DNA of 64,000 nt from Kalmusia sp. IMI 367209 (lineage: Eukaryota; Ascomycota; Dothideomycetes; Pleosporales; Didymosphaeriaceae): the NCBI GenBank assembly GCA_027946365.1, contig JAPEUQ010000005.1, positions 310,001-374,000 of the forward strand, written 5' to 3'. Shown here one piece after another: positions 10,112-20,600 of this stretch. The position numbers and the translations under genes are program-made. Position 1 is the first letter of the stretch; each line of letters opens with the position of its first letter. The notes below the pieces were generated by a model. The model searched no databases and was not told where the DNA came from. It saw nothing but the letters and a program-made list of their open reading frames with translations.

Positions 10112-12129
10112 ATGGTGGCATGCAATCAGCAATCCACTCCACAGCCTAGTCTAGCGACTCAGCTGTACGATAACCTTCGCCTTTCATCTCGATGCATCCG
10201 TCTCCTGCAAGTCCGAGCGCACGATCAGAACTCGGCAGAGGACGCATCCCTTCAATGCCAGCTATTCGTAGCTGATCTCGCGTCCGCACCGTCATACACA
10301 GCCTTATCGTACGTCTGGGGTGCATTCGCCTCTCCTCCTGATCGCATTCTCTGCAACGACGTTCCTATAGCTGTCACGAGCAATTGTCATTCAGCCTTGC
10401 GCCACTTACGCACACTTAATGGCTCGTTCACCATTTGGATTGACGCGATATGTATCAATCAGGCAGATCAAGATGACAAAGCCCAACAAATTGGTATCAT
10501 GGATGATATATACTCTCAGGCTGAAACAACATATATATGGCTGGGGGAGGGTAGTAATACTACCAACCGAGTGATGGGATTCCTACGCAGGGTCGGGTTC
10601 CTGGAGCATTACCTTGAAGACGGAGATCCGAAAAGGCCTCTATTAAAGAGACACAGAATCTGGAGAATCCATGGAGCTCTTATATCTTATTTGAAAGGAA
10701 GATGGGGCTGGAGCAGAAGCGAATTACCACATAGAGCAAAATGGTCTCGCTCTGGCGAATACATCAGGAAGCTTAAAGACACCGAATGTACGGACGACGA
10801 GCTGACCTCCTTCTTCGGTTGCACATGGATATCCCGTATCTGGACATATCAGGAGGTTATACTTTCACCCAACCCAGTAATTGTGTGTGGCTTTGAGCAA
10901 ATACCGTGGGACCGGCTTGAATACACTATTGGATTCCTTGCAAGCATCAAATATCGGGATCAAAATCTTCGCAAATGGCTAGATGTCGTGCTTGCCAGGG
11001 AATTATATCAGGCTGGAGTTGAACATGCCACAGAGTATCAGTCCCGACTCCTGGAATATTGGAAATTCTGCAGTTCAATCCATAGAACGCACGTTGAGTA
11101 CTCTCTAATATTGCCCGCTGTCGCAACAATAGGATCTGTAATCACCAGTCAGATTCCAACGCTTCTGCCTACAGTTGGGCTGAAAATCGACTTCAAGTCT
11201 TCCATGCTTATACTGGCATCACCATTTCTCTTATTTATTCTGGTGATCATTGCAAAGGGACTGACGCCTAATCCGAGCTACCATTCAGGATAAGCCGATT
11301 CGGTCGTACTGGAACAGAACAATACCTCCGAATCGATCTTCATGAGAGATTTTTGGAAACCCTCAGAACACGCAGAGCACAGGATCCCAGAGACATGAGC
11401 TTTGGACTTCAACCCATTCTGCAGCGACTTCCTACGGCTACCGATATACCGAATGTCGATTACAAACTTTCCAAGGCCGAAGTATACCAGCAACTCACCA
11501 AACAACTGCTTTCTAAGACGAATACGCTTGATATTCTTTCACTAGCAGCACAAGAGCACTGTGAAGGTGCGCCAAGTTGGGTGCCCGATTATTCGCAAAC
11601 TCTGACAGATCTCCGCTTTGGTCTTGTATACAGAGCTTTCATGGGGAATCTATATCATCCAAAAGCAACCCCTGGTTCCGCTATAAATGTCAGATTTGAT
11701 CCGGACAATACCGGTGTACTTATAGTGAAAGGATTCATCGTCGAACATTATGCTGTGAGCATATACGCTCCCGAGCCTCTCACAATCCAAATTGGAAACA
11801 AATCACGGATATGGCACCAAGCTCCCTCCTACAGAGGTATATATTTCGACGTCGAATTTGGCGATAAAATGGCGCTCATTGCAGGTGTTTCAATACCTTT
11901 GATTGTGCGAGATGACGGCGATTTTGTTAAGATCGTTGCACCTGCGATCCCTGAAGACGAAGGGCTTGGGGGTCGAAGTCTGAAATCTCTCATGAAAGGT
12001 CATGTGTGGGAAAATTATGATAAAGACAGAAAGAAGAAATGGATAGAAGCGCACGGAAGCGGTTCAAATTCTGGGCGCTCTTCTGAGCCTGATCCTGCAG
12101 ATTATTTGGAAGATCTTTTTATTTCTTAG
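10112..12129 (+). CDS. HET-domain (heterokaryon incompatibility) protein gene with an apparent -1 frameshift
   Basis: The first frame (10112-11293) carries the HET motifs in order: PSYTALSYVWG, FTIWIDAICINQADQDDKA, TTYIWLGEG and WISRIWTYQEVIL. A hydrophobic segment follows at about residues 330-390 (two possible membrane spans), and the frame stops just after NPSYHSG. From about 11287 the next frame continues the family C-terminal half: RFGRTGTEQYLRIDLHERF, RAQDPRDMSFGLQ and GDKMALIAGVSIPLIVR, to TAG at 12129. Adding one base near 11281-11293 gives a continuous protein of 672 residues, and no good intron bridges the two frames in the right phase. Intact HET proteins act in allorecognition cell death. 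This copy is either a recent pseudogene or carries a sequencing error. Confidence 0.78.
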
Positions 12130-12527
12130 GAATGCCAAATTGTGGTTACCCTCTCATTTCGAGGAATTGATTTGATCGGAGGTTTAACAACAAACACGAC
12201 TGGTTGAGCAGAGCTTTAAGTGTGAAGCGTCGATGACGGCAGATCTGTCATTCACCTATAATTTAGGAATGAAGGGTATAGCCTATCCCGTGTCCCTTGA
12301 TTATGCAATTGACTTATTCCAAATGAAATGTTTTGATAACTAAAGCCCTCGAATAATTGAATGGTTTCAACAAGTCCCCTTGGTTGAGAATAAAGGCAGC
12401 TTGTGATATACCTAATGTAACACTCTAGTGAAATCGCGCTCATGCCACTTAGCGTTTTGTTCGGGAAGTATTTAAGCTGACTGAGAATAGAATTTTGGGA
12501 AGGGATACATAATTTGTCATAGGCCGT

Positions 12528-13460
12528 CTAGTTTCCGAAGGGGATAGATTTATCCCCGAAACCTTCAGTGTTATTGAAATCATTATCGTCAGAATCATCG
12601 TCGTTAGGACCATTCTTGTCGGGATTAGTATTACCGAGATTGTTCTCAGCTGAATACAGGACCGACGCATTGCCCTCCTTCAAACCAGAACTCACCATGC
12701 CCGAAACATCATGTTGAGCTTCGGTAGTAAATACCCTTTAATTGATCGCCCTTTCCCTGGTTTCAACGACTCGGCATCCATCCATGAACAAAAGTTCCGG
12801 ACGGGGCGGTACTTCCCTTTCAAGATTATACGGCGTAGCGACCAGGCACGGTCCGTCTACATCAAATAAGAACATCAGCTTCTTCTCGCGCCGCCTTCCT
12901 CCCGCATGTGCCCAGTAATCTTCGTGACGCGCAATCTCAGCAAGTGTCTCTGTCGAATGAAGCTAATCCTAGTGTGCAAATATTGACTAGGTGGATGTAT
13001 ACGCGAATAGTCCGGCGAATATTTATTGAATAATTTGCCCACTCATAATTAAGGGTGCAATTAGACTCTGAAGCTTACCTTTACCTCGCATAGAGGGTCA
13101 TCCCTCGCTTGTGGGGTGCTTTCCTATCAGATCTCTCTGTTGTGGAAGCCTAGGGCGTGAGCCTGTGTGTAGGAGATCGCTAATATGGTGCCTGGCCGCA
13201 TGTAGGTCCCATAACAAAGCGTTCCTCTTTCCATGATGCGTTCAACAGACCGCAATTGTGCAGGGCCCTATCATGAGTCTCGTCGATCTGCAATGTGGCA
13301 AACGGTTGGGTTAGAACGTCTTTGTGATCAGAGAGAGCATCGTCTTGATCCAGGAACGGTTCCTCCGGGCCCGGAACTTGGTCAATGCGAATGATCTGCT
13401 ATATACTGTTGGCTAATCCCTTCGCCAGGGCGAGGCTTTTCGGTATCGGTATTGCTAAGC
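12528..13460 (-). pseudogene. Decayed gene of unrecognised family (nonsense codon plus frameshifts)
   Basis: Reading right to left, protein-like segments follow one another in shifting frames: EKPRPGEGISQQYIAD (about 13440-13390), then PGPEEPFLDQDDALSDHKDV, then YMRPGTILAISYTQAHALGF. A probable intron with GTAAGC near 13075 follows. After it, LAEIARHEDYWAHAGG, KKLMFLFDVDGPCLVATPYN and RVVETRERAIN run to an in-frame TAA. The same frame resumes as RVFTTEAQHDVSGMVSSG and an Asp/Asn-rich tail, ending at TAG 12530-12528. At least two indels and one internal TAA (a CAA-to-TAA change would explain it) indicate a pseudogene. The family could not be named. Confidence 0.55.
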
Positions 13461-13753
13461 GGCTAAGGTACATGTAAGGCGAAGGCCACTTGTTGTTGTC
13501 GTGTTGATCGTATCTAGGGAGCGATGGCAGAGATTCATAATCGTTCGAAGCGCATTATGAAGTTAGACCCCGCTAACGGTGGTAAGGCGTACAAGGCAGT
13601 CTGATACTACAACTAAAGTATTAAATCATTTACCGAAAGCGCAAGATCATGCTAAGAAGTCTACCCTATCGACTAGCTCGGCGGTTCAATCTACAAGCGG
13701 TGAAGTTCGGAAATCGTATATCATAACGTGTCCATTGGGACAGCTTCCTCAAT

Positions 13754-15870
13754 TTACCGCTCCTCCCTCAAATTCTTCGCATCTTCTACCACCACCCTCG
13801 CAACCTTCTTCAATATCACCTTGAAATCCGCCTCCCTGAACCTCTCCCACCGATCTAGCCCCTCCCCGGCTTCGATATTCAACGTCTCATACCCCTGCTT
13901 AATCACACTATGTACCTCCCTCGGGCTCAAGTTCTTCGCCTTCCCTTTGCCCTCCTCCAACAACGCATGGTAATGGCTCGATACATTGACCAGCGTCTGC
14001 ATCGACGTCGATTTATTTAGGTTGAATGCGTCGCGAAACTTGGTTAGGATGTCACCCGTCTCGACGAGCTTGTAGAAGAGATCGTCGTAGGCGGCGGGGT
14101 CAGGTAGAAAGTTTTCGCCACTTGATAGAGCGAAGGCGAGGAGGGAGGTGAGGAGTGATACCATTTCGGAGGAGCGGTGGAGGGACCGGATGTCGGCGAC
14201 GTAGGTGGTCAGAAAGCGGAAGAAAGAGAGGAGGGAGCGCCAGAGTTCGGACCAATGGTAGGTTATGCGGACTTTGGCTCTGCTGAGGTAGGAGAGGAGC
14301 CGTAGAAGGATGCCCAGGGAAAGGCTGGCGGGCGTTAGTTGCTGGCCTAAAGTTGGATATGTTTACTCACGTGTAAAAATCGACATCGAGTCTTCGTCGT
14401 AGGTTGTGATTGATGCCGTCTATGGCGAGGTCTATGATAATGGAAGCTGCCGTTCGTTCGCCTCTAACGAGGGGGAGATAGGGCTGTCTTTGGCGGCATA
14501 ATCGCACTAATAGCTTGTTTTCCTCGCTGCATAACCGCTTCACCAGCGACTGGTCTTCTACAAGAATCTGCAGCACGAAGAGACTGAGGTAGGTGTACAA
14601 CGCCGCCCTGTGGGAGCGGTGCGCATGTTGGAAAAGATACGAAGTGAGCGAAAGAAAAGCACTCAGTGGAGAAGTGTCGCCTTTGTTCTGTGGGTCTGTG
14701 GATACGAGATTGAAGCAGAAAACCTTGTTCGCATTGGCGAAATCGTAGGTCGACAGAAGCACGCCAATTTCCGGCCCAGGGCTGAGAGCACAGTGAGCAA
14801 GATCCATTCATTCAGAGCGAAGACTACATACAGTGATACGAACAACGACTTGCTCTCCTCCGCATTTGGTGTTGGCGTTGACGGTCGCGATGCAGGGGCT
14901 AGCATTCCCAACCCGATGGTTTTCAGTGTCGAGCCCAGCGACCAACCCTCTGGCATGTCGTCTTGCACAGCGACATAAGCGTCCCTTAGACTTGTACACG
15001 TCTCCCCCAAAACTTGTGATGATCTTCTGTATTATAGCATCGTTTACGAAATCGTCGAGCCGTAATCTATACGGGTTCTGGAATTCGAACTTGTTGTAGT
15101 TGACCAGCAGGCCTAGCAAGTAGAAGGCTGGTAGGACCTGCGTACTGTCCTCGCAGTCTTGTATGTACTTCATGAGCGAGGGGAATAGATCTCGGTGCGT
15201 AAAGTAGGATGGTAGCACAGTGAGGAAGCCGGCAGCGGTGATGGAGAGCGTGGTTCGCACGGCCTTGAGCCGCAACGGTACTGTCTATATCAGCATAACG
15301 CCCTCGACAATCGACTCCTCAACATACTGTTCCTCCCATTCCGTATGATCATATCCAGCGCACCCACGAAGTCAGCCATAACCACATCTGCATCGTGCAG
15401 GCCTGCCAGCACCGATATGATATCCGAGCTTGGATTGGTGTACTTCTTCGTCAAGGCCGCATCTAGGAAAACCGTCAAGGTCTGGCCTGTAAGCCAGCGC
15501 ATACACTCTAGGCAGTCGGCCTCATACCTCGAGCGCAATCTCGTCCGAAGGCGCTGCCGCGGCCTTTATCCGCGCAATCGCACGTCGCAACAGCTCCTGC
15601 GAATGCTCCTGCAAGTGTAGCATCTCATCGGGTGGTATACCCCCTAGCACGCGCTTAAACCCTGCATGGTCTGGCCGGTGTAGAAAGAACTCTTCCCAGA
15701 AGCCCTCGGAGAGTTCCACGTCCTCGTCTTCTTCCTGTGGTATCTTTCAGCAAGAGTCGTGGTCGCGGGGGAAGGAACGCACGCACGCGAAACAGGGTTT
15801 CGTAAAGATGGATAATTTTGGGTTGGAACGTCTCGGGCCGTGAGACCTGCGTGAGCGGCGACGGTTCCAT
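13754..15870 (-). CDS. ARMH3/DUF1741 armadillo-like helical protein, with one apparent homopolymer frameshift
   Basis: Six minus-strand exons were built: 15870-15787, 15734-15528, 15481-15328, 15280-14832, 14781-14371 and 14324-13754. The introns are 46-52 nt and all joints keep phase. The product of about 624 residues matches the fungal DUF1741 (ARMH3/C10orf76-like) family along its length: FQPKIIHLYETLFR, SEGFWEEFFLHRPD, TKKYTNPSSDIISVLAG, YFTHRDLFPSLMKYIQD, RDAYVAVQDDMPEGW, SLTSYLFQHAHRS, LDVDFYT, LPDPAAYDDLFYKLVE and IKQGYETLNI. In the fourth exon the frame only continues if one base is removed from the C5A4 run at 15004-15012 (IITSF / GETCTSLRD). Metazoan ARMH3 works with GBF1 and PI4KB at the Golgi; a similar role here is inference. 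It diverges from the NRK1-like gene across 319 bp. Confidence 0.85.
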
Positions 15871-16189
15871 GGTGGAGAATCGCAGGGAGGAATTGGCTCG
15901 TGAAGGTGGGCGTTATGCAGCTGCGCACTGTTTGGTGTTGCTCGCGACATGTGCGCCAAATTAAGTGGCTAGGGCCGGTTTGCGCTCAGGGCAGCCGCGA
16001 CACCACATCCACTCTCACCTATTCCCCGATTTGGTAGCAATTCTACATTTTGTTCGCATGCGACAAGATCTATTCATGCGCTTCGAATTTGGCCAATCTA
16101 GTTGCTACTACTCCTAAATAATTCAGGGTCGTCCGGTACCGCTTCGATAAAATCGAGCGGGGCTCTACACCAGAATTACAGCAACCACC
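15871..16189. promoter_or_regulatory. Shared divergent promoter, ARMH3 (-) / NRK1-like (+)
   Basis: A 319-bp spacer separates two genes read away from each other, so it must hold both core promoters. A short minus-strand frame across 15747-15959 overlaps the first exon of ARMH3 and was not accepted as a gene. Confidence 0.6.
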
Positions 16190-16978
16190 ATGTCTGAAAA
16201 CTCAGACTCCATCCTCCTCGTCGGCATATCTGGCCCCTCCTCCTCTGGCAAAACGACCCTCTCCCGTCTCCTCCGTGACATCTTTCCCCCGTACTTTCTC
16301 ACCATCCTGCACCTCGACGACTTCTACCTGACCGACACTTCCATCCCCGTAAAAAACGGCATCCAAGATTGGGACTGCATAGAATCACTAAACTTGCCGC
16401 AACTGCACTCCACTTTAGCTTACATAAAAGAACATGGCAAATCGCCTCCGGATTTCGTTTCCAAGGAGGATCAAAATAGTGTGGGAGAGCATGGCGTCGA
16501 CGAGGGTGTCATTCCGAAGTTGAGGGAGAGGGTAAGAGGGGCGATTGAAAGAGAGGGATGGGGGAGGAAAATTGTTGTTGTGGATGGGTTTTTGTTGTTC
16601 AGTAACGACATGAAAGAAGTACGAGAATTATTTGATGTTAGGATATTTCTTCGAACGAGCTATGCGACGGCGAAAAGAAGACGAGAGGCGCGTAGTGGGT
16701 ATGTGACGCTCGAGGGATTCTGGGAGGATCCGCCGGGGTATGTGGATCAGATTGTGTGGCCGAATTATGTGGCCGATCACGAGTTTCTCTTCGTCGGTGG
16801 AGATGTGGAAAGCGAACTAGATGGGAATGTGTGTAGGGAGCTCGGGATCCAAGGGATGCCAAAGGAGGTAGAGGCGGATATGGGAAAATGCTTGGAATGG
16901 GCTGTGGAGGTGTTGGAGAGGATCATCAACGGAGCGTCGAACGAAGGTACGAAGCCATGCCAAGAGAAAGACATATGA
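16190..16978 (+). CDS. NRK1: Nicotinamide riboside kinase (NRK1-like)
   Basis: An intronless 262-residue frame starts at the ATG at 16190. The Walker A motif GISGPSSSGKTT lies at residues 12-23, LDDFY at 42-46, and IQDWDCIESL follows in the substrate-binding region. The later KIVVVDGFLLF strand, the RTSYATAKRRREAR lid region and DPPGYVDQIVWPNYV agree with the nicotinamide riboside kinase branch of the uridine-kinase-like P-loop family. It should phosphorylate nicotinamide riboside to NMN in NAD salvage, in the cytosol. The length is close to that of yeast Nrk1. Confusion with a uridine kinase is possible, but the DDFY and WPNYV segments favour NRK. Confidence 0.88.
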   Translation: MSENSDSILLVGISGPSSSGKTTLSRLLRDIFPPYFLTILHLDDFYLTDTSIPVKNGIQDWDCIESLNLPQLHSTLAYIKEHGKSPPDFVSKEDQNSVGEHGVDEGVIPKLRERVRGAIEREGWGRKIVVVDGFLLFSNDMKEVRELFDVRIFLRTSYATAKRRREARSGYVTLEGFWEDPPGYVDQIVWPNYVADHEFLFVGGDVESELDGNVCRELGIQGMPKEVEADMGKCLEWAVEVLERIINGASNEGTKPCQEKDI

Positions 16979-17324
16979 ATACATAGGTTGAAGAAGGAGG
17001 CTCAATTGTCAATGAACCAATACCTGTATTACTGTAGTTGCAGCACAGGCCAAATGCCTCGCAGAAGTGTGATACCTTGACCGTAATGAAATTACCAAAC
17101 CAAAACCTGTCTCATCCAAGCGCCTTGATAGAAGGCGTAGTGATACAACGTGTGTTCCAATGAGATGCAGGGAAAATGACTAACGCATAGAAGGCGGATC
17201 GGACGGGCCGGGTAGTCGTCGAGGAGGCCCTCGTCCAACTACACACCGGATTATACCGTTAGCCTTGGTGCCACCTAGCGGCATATATAACTCACTTGCT
17301 CGGCCGGGAGTGCAGAGGCCACGT
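16979..17324. other. Intergenic between convergent NRK1-like and EAF3 genes
   Basis: A 346-bp 3'-to-3' spacer. No coding sequence, repeat or RNA gene was seen. Confidence 0.5.
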
Positions 17325-18658
17325 CTAGTTGCTCGACTTCATCTTGTCGATGTAGGATTGTGGCGGGCTCTCGTAGTTCGACGGGAAGTACTTCGTAACA
17401 TGTGGCTCCTTCTGGAGCCAATGCGTCAAGGCACCGAGCTCTTCTCGCAGCCTGTTGACAGCCTGGACATCCATGTTGGTTTGTGCGATCAGCTCTGGCA
17501 GGGAAACTTGGTCGCGTTAGCACAATAGTGTTTCAAAACGATGCGAAACATGTTGCGACGTACCGAAAAGGCGAAGCAGGTGCTCCCCACCGTAGATGTC
17601 AGCCATTGTCTTGCCAGCAAGCTCATGAGTAGGATCTTCGGTTTTCTGGAGCTTATCGTAGAATTGTTCCCTCTCGAAGCGGTAGAGAAGAATGCGGCCG
17701 ATAGCCCTGTTGAAGTACTCCTTCAAGCCATGGATGACCTCGTCGAGAATATCGGTCTCAGTATCATTACGGGTACCTAATCCGGTCGCATATTGGTAGT
17801 ATTCATCCAAGATGATGCTAGCGGGCTTTTTGGCGGGCAATGCCACGAGTTGCAGATGCTTGGTGACGTTCTCCCAGTCGTCGACCAGGATGCTCTTCAG
17901 TCGGTCAGGCATGAGAATCCTGACGGCGCGCCGAGCATTGAAGATCTCCTCCTTGGATTGGCGTCAGCAGGTGCCGCGTAAGGCGAATATATATCGTAGA
18001 ATATAGACGCTAGTGAAACCAATATGTCAGTCACTCACCTGCTCGAGATCTTGATCTCGTGGCCTCTTCTGGCCGCGGGGTGCGGCAGCCTGGGCTGGCG
18101 TCTGACTCTCTTCGCTTCCCCGAACTGAGCCCTGCATTTTCTTTTTCGCGGGCACGGCTTGGGCTCTCTGAGCCCGCTGTTGCTCAAGCACTTGGTGCCT
18201 TAATTGATTGGCAAGGTCCCGGTTCTCTGGGGTAAATTTGCGAAGTCGATCCTGCTCCACCCAGTCGTCCCAGCTACAGTGCGTTAGTTGTATTGATGTA
18301 CCTTTGAGAGCAGAGCTATTTGATGTAGAGCATTCAAGTTGACGAACGTATAACAAGACTTCGTGGGGCGCTGGTGAAGTGCTTGCGGGAGAGTAAATGT
18401 ACAGGTGAGGGGGAAATCCAGCGCCATGCGTGGATGACAGAAAGCAGGCAAACACAGTAACAGGCAATTAAGAATGACTTACGTGTTCTTCCAGCCCTTA
18501 TAGTGAACCTTGTACCGGAAGCCAGTCTTCTTATCGTCACCCTTGGACTCGCGCGTCTCGACCTCAATGATCTTAGCCTCGTACATCAGCTCATGATGGA
18601 AACATAGAGTCTTCTCGTCCTTCTTGAACTGCGGCTCTGGAGCAGATGCTGGAGCCAT
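17325..18658 (-). CDS. EAF3: EAF3/MRG15 chromodomain and MRG-domain protein
   Basis: Exons 18658-18483, 18273-18039, 17951-17564 and 17506-17325 give 326 residues; the introns are 209, 87 and 57 nt. The N-terminal chromodomain shows LCFHHELMYEAKIIEV, FRYKVHYKGWKN and, after the first joint, TWDDWVEQDRLRKF. A Lys/Arg-rich linker (KKKMQGSVRG.., GQKRPRDQ) follows. The MRG domain then reads LKSILVDDWENVTK, GRILLYRFEREQF, SLPELIAQTNMD and VTKYFPSNYESPP. EAF3 is a subunit of NuA4 histone acetyltransferase and Rpd3S deacetylase, binding H3K36-methylated chromatin through the chromodomain. The first intron is unusually long for this window and may allow alternative splicing. It is divergent from the NKP2-like gene. 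Confidence 0.93.
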
Positions 18659-19077
18659 GGGTGTGAGGAGTCGTGGCTATTGATACAAAGGAAAGTGATG
18701 GGGAAGTAAGGCAGTTAGGTGTAGGGGGTTGTCGCCTCTCGCAACCACGTAACGCGGGATCCTCGGCGCAGAGGAAGAGCAGCTAGCTATTTGAACGTGT
18801 CAAACAATCTGGCCTAGTCGGCTGTTTCGAGTATTGCTGATTGATCAGGCTGGTCAGGGTCTGCGAAGTGACGGCTGCTGTGACAAAGGCGTTGAGAGTT
18901 CACGAGAGTTTTCAGCACGGACCCCAACGCGACAACGCGCGCCAGACAGGCATTCATCAGCCCTACGCGCACACGCACGTACCGAGGAAGTCGCTACCAA
19001 TATCAACGCTTTCCTGACCCTTAGCAATACGTTCATCACTGCACCATCTACAACTCTTTGCGGAACGGGTTCACGCC
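18659..19077. promoter_or_regulatory. Shared divergent promoter, EAF3 (-) / NKP2-like (+)
   Basis: A 419-bp spacer between two divergently read genes, so both promoters lie here. No specific element was identified. Confidence 0.55.
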
Positions 19078-19700
19078 ATGCCATCCGCCGAGCGCCGGCT
19101 GCTCTCCGACTTTCTCGTCGCGCCTGCGTCGTTGCGCGACTTCATGACACTGCGCCAGTTCACCGACATCTTCCCGAAATCCCAGCGCACAAATCCGGCG
19201 ATTAAGGAGCTATACCGCGAGCTATATACGCTTCGAGAACTTGACATCGAAGCCGTGCGCCAGGACATCGTCGACGAGGTCAAGCGGTCGAAGCCACTGA
19301 AGCACGCCTATGCCCGTGAGCGCCGCCAGGTAGACGAAGCCAGTTTCGCTGGACTAAATCCAATTGCGCTCCAGATGGAACAAGAGGTATGCCGGATATC
19401 TGAGCTATAAACGCATAGTCTGATGACCCCAAGCTCTCTGGCGATCGTCGCAGGAAACCGCACACGTTGCAAACCGTCCACGCCAGCATCGAGGAAGCAT
19501 GCGAAAGTCTCGAAGCACAGGTTGCAGAAATGGAGGAAGAGAATCGCGTTGCTCTGAATGACGTTCAGGAGACGATTGGCGCGCTCAGTGATCTACGACA
19601 CGGTCGCTTTGCGCAGACGGCAAGTGGAGAAGACCTTGGTGAAGAAGTACTCGCTACACTGAAGAGACTGGAGGCTGTATGTGCAGATCCAACGGGATGA
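19078..19700 (+). CDS. Cnl2/NKP2-family kinetochore protein
   Basis: Exons 19078-19386 and 19434-19700 with a 47-nt phase-0 intron (GTATGC..CCAAG) give 191 residues. The N-terminus (LLSDFLVAPASLRDFMTLRQ, FTDIFPKSQRTNPAIKELYREL) follows the Cnl2/NKP2 pattern. The second exon is a long amphipathic helix (EACESLEAQVAEMEEENRVAL) of coiled-coil type. Family members belong to the inner-kinetochore CCAN/Ctf19-Mis6-Sim4 group. The 3' splice site is CCAAG rather than the usual CAG/TAG, so the joint may shift by a few codons. It pairs divergently with EAF3. Confidence 0.8.
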
Positions 19701-20600
19701 TGCGGCGCACATGATCATAGAACAGACCATCTACCACGAGAACATCCAATTGTCGCTGACAGCTTAGTCCTGGCCTTGAGTACACAGCGAGCCGAACCCC
19801 GTTTGGAAATCATACGCTTAGGCCACTCTCTGCGAGGCTCTACCCGTTTACCTAGTGGCACCTTTTGAGAATTGTTGACCTTTATGAATCATAAGGGTCA
19901 GTCTACTTAGAACTGGAAGCAGACCTCTACCAGTTATGATCGCGATCATACAACTTCGAAGTATCCACTCGACTGGTCCTTTTGTGGGCCTATCTTGTCC
20001 GAGGATGTTCCATGACGTTACCATACTACCCGGAAATGATGCATTTTCCGCCTTCTAGACCAATGTGTTTGAATCACAGGGCCTTGGTCATGTCTGGGTG
20101 AACGAGCAGGAGCAGGAGCGTTCTGTCATGTTTCTTGAACCGAATCGGGCAATGTAACAGCTCTTCCGCCAATCATGGTGCTCCGGTCCGCACCAGCCGT
20201 GATTTTAACCATCAAGTCTTGGCATTTTGCTCACCCTCATTCGTTTGCAGCAAGCCCTTCTACCATAGATAAATCGAAAGAAATCAGCAGAATGTCTTTG
20301 TTTTCCATATGTGTGAAGTACCATGAATTGAGGCCACAGCAGCAATCCACCGCCTAGATCAACACCAATCGTCATATCGGCTCATCATCGCTCGCCATTG
20401 GCCAACTGCGGGGCCAATTAATTTATATGAACAGCCTCAATATCGAGTGCATAGCGATCTGTCTTAACATCTACCAGGAACATGTGACTATAGGGTACCG
20501 TCTATACGTGGCCAGAAGAGATCGCTGGGCATAATAACAGCATGGCCTTCTGGAAGTTTCGTGGAAGACATCCGTCGTTTCCAAGCTTCAGATCGCCAAC
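19701..20600. other. Intergenic, 900 bp, no supported gene
   Basis: Only short open frames without family resemblance. The right end is presumably the promoter of the secreted glycoside hydrolase starting at 20601. Confidence 0.45.

Noticed and set aside
11197..11288. A phase-compatible intron (GTCTTC..TTCAG) that would bridge the HET-gene frames
   Set aside because: The donor is poor and it would remove the conserved hydrophobic segment; a one-base frameshift is simpler.
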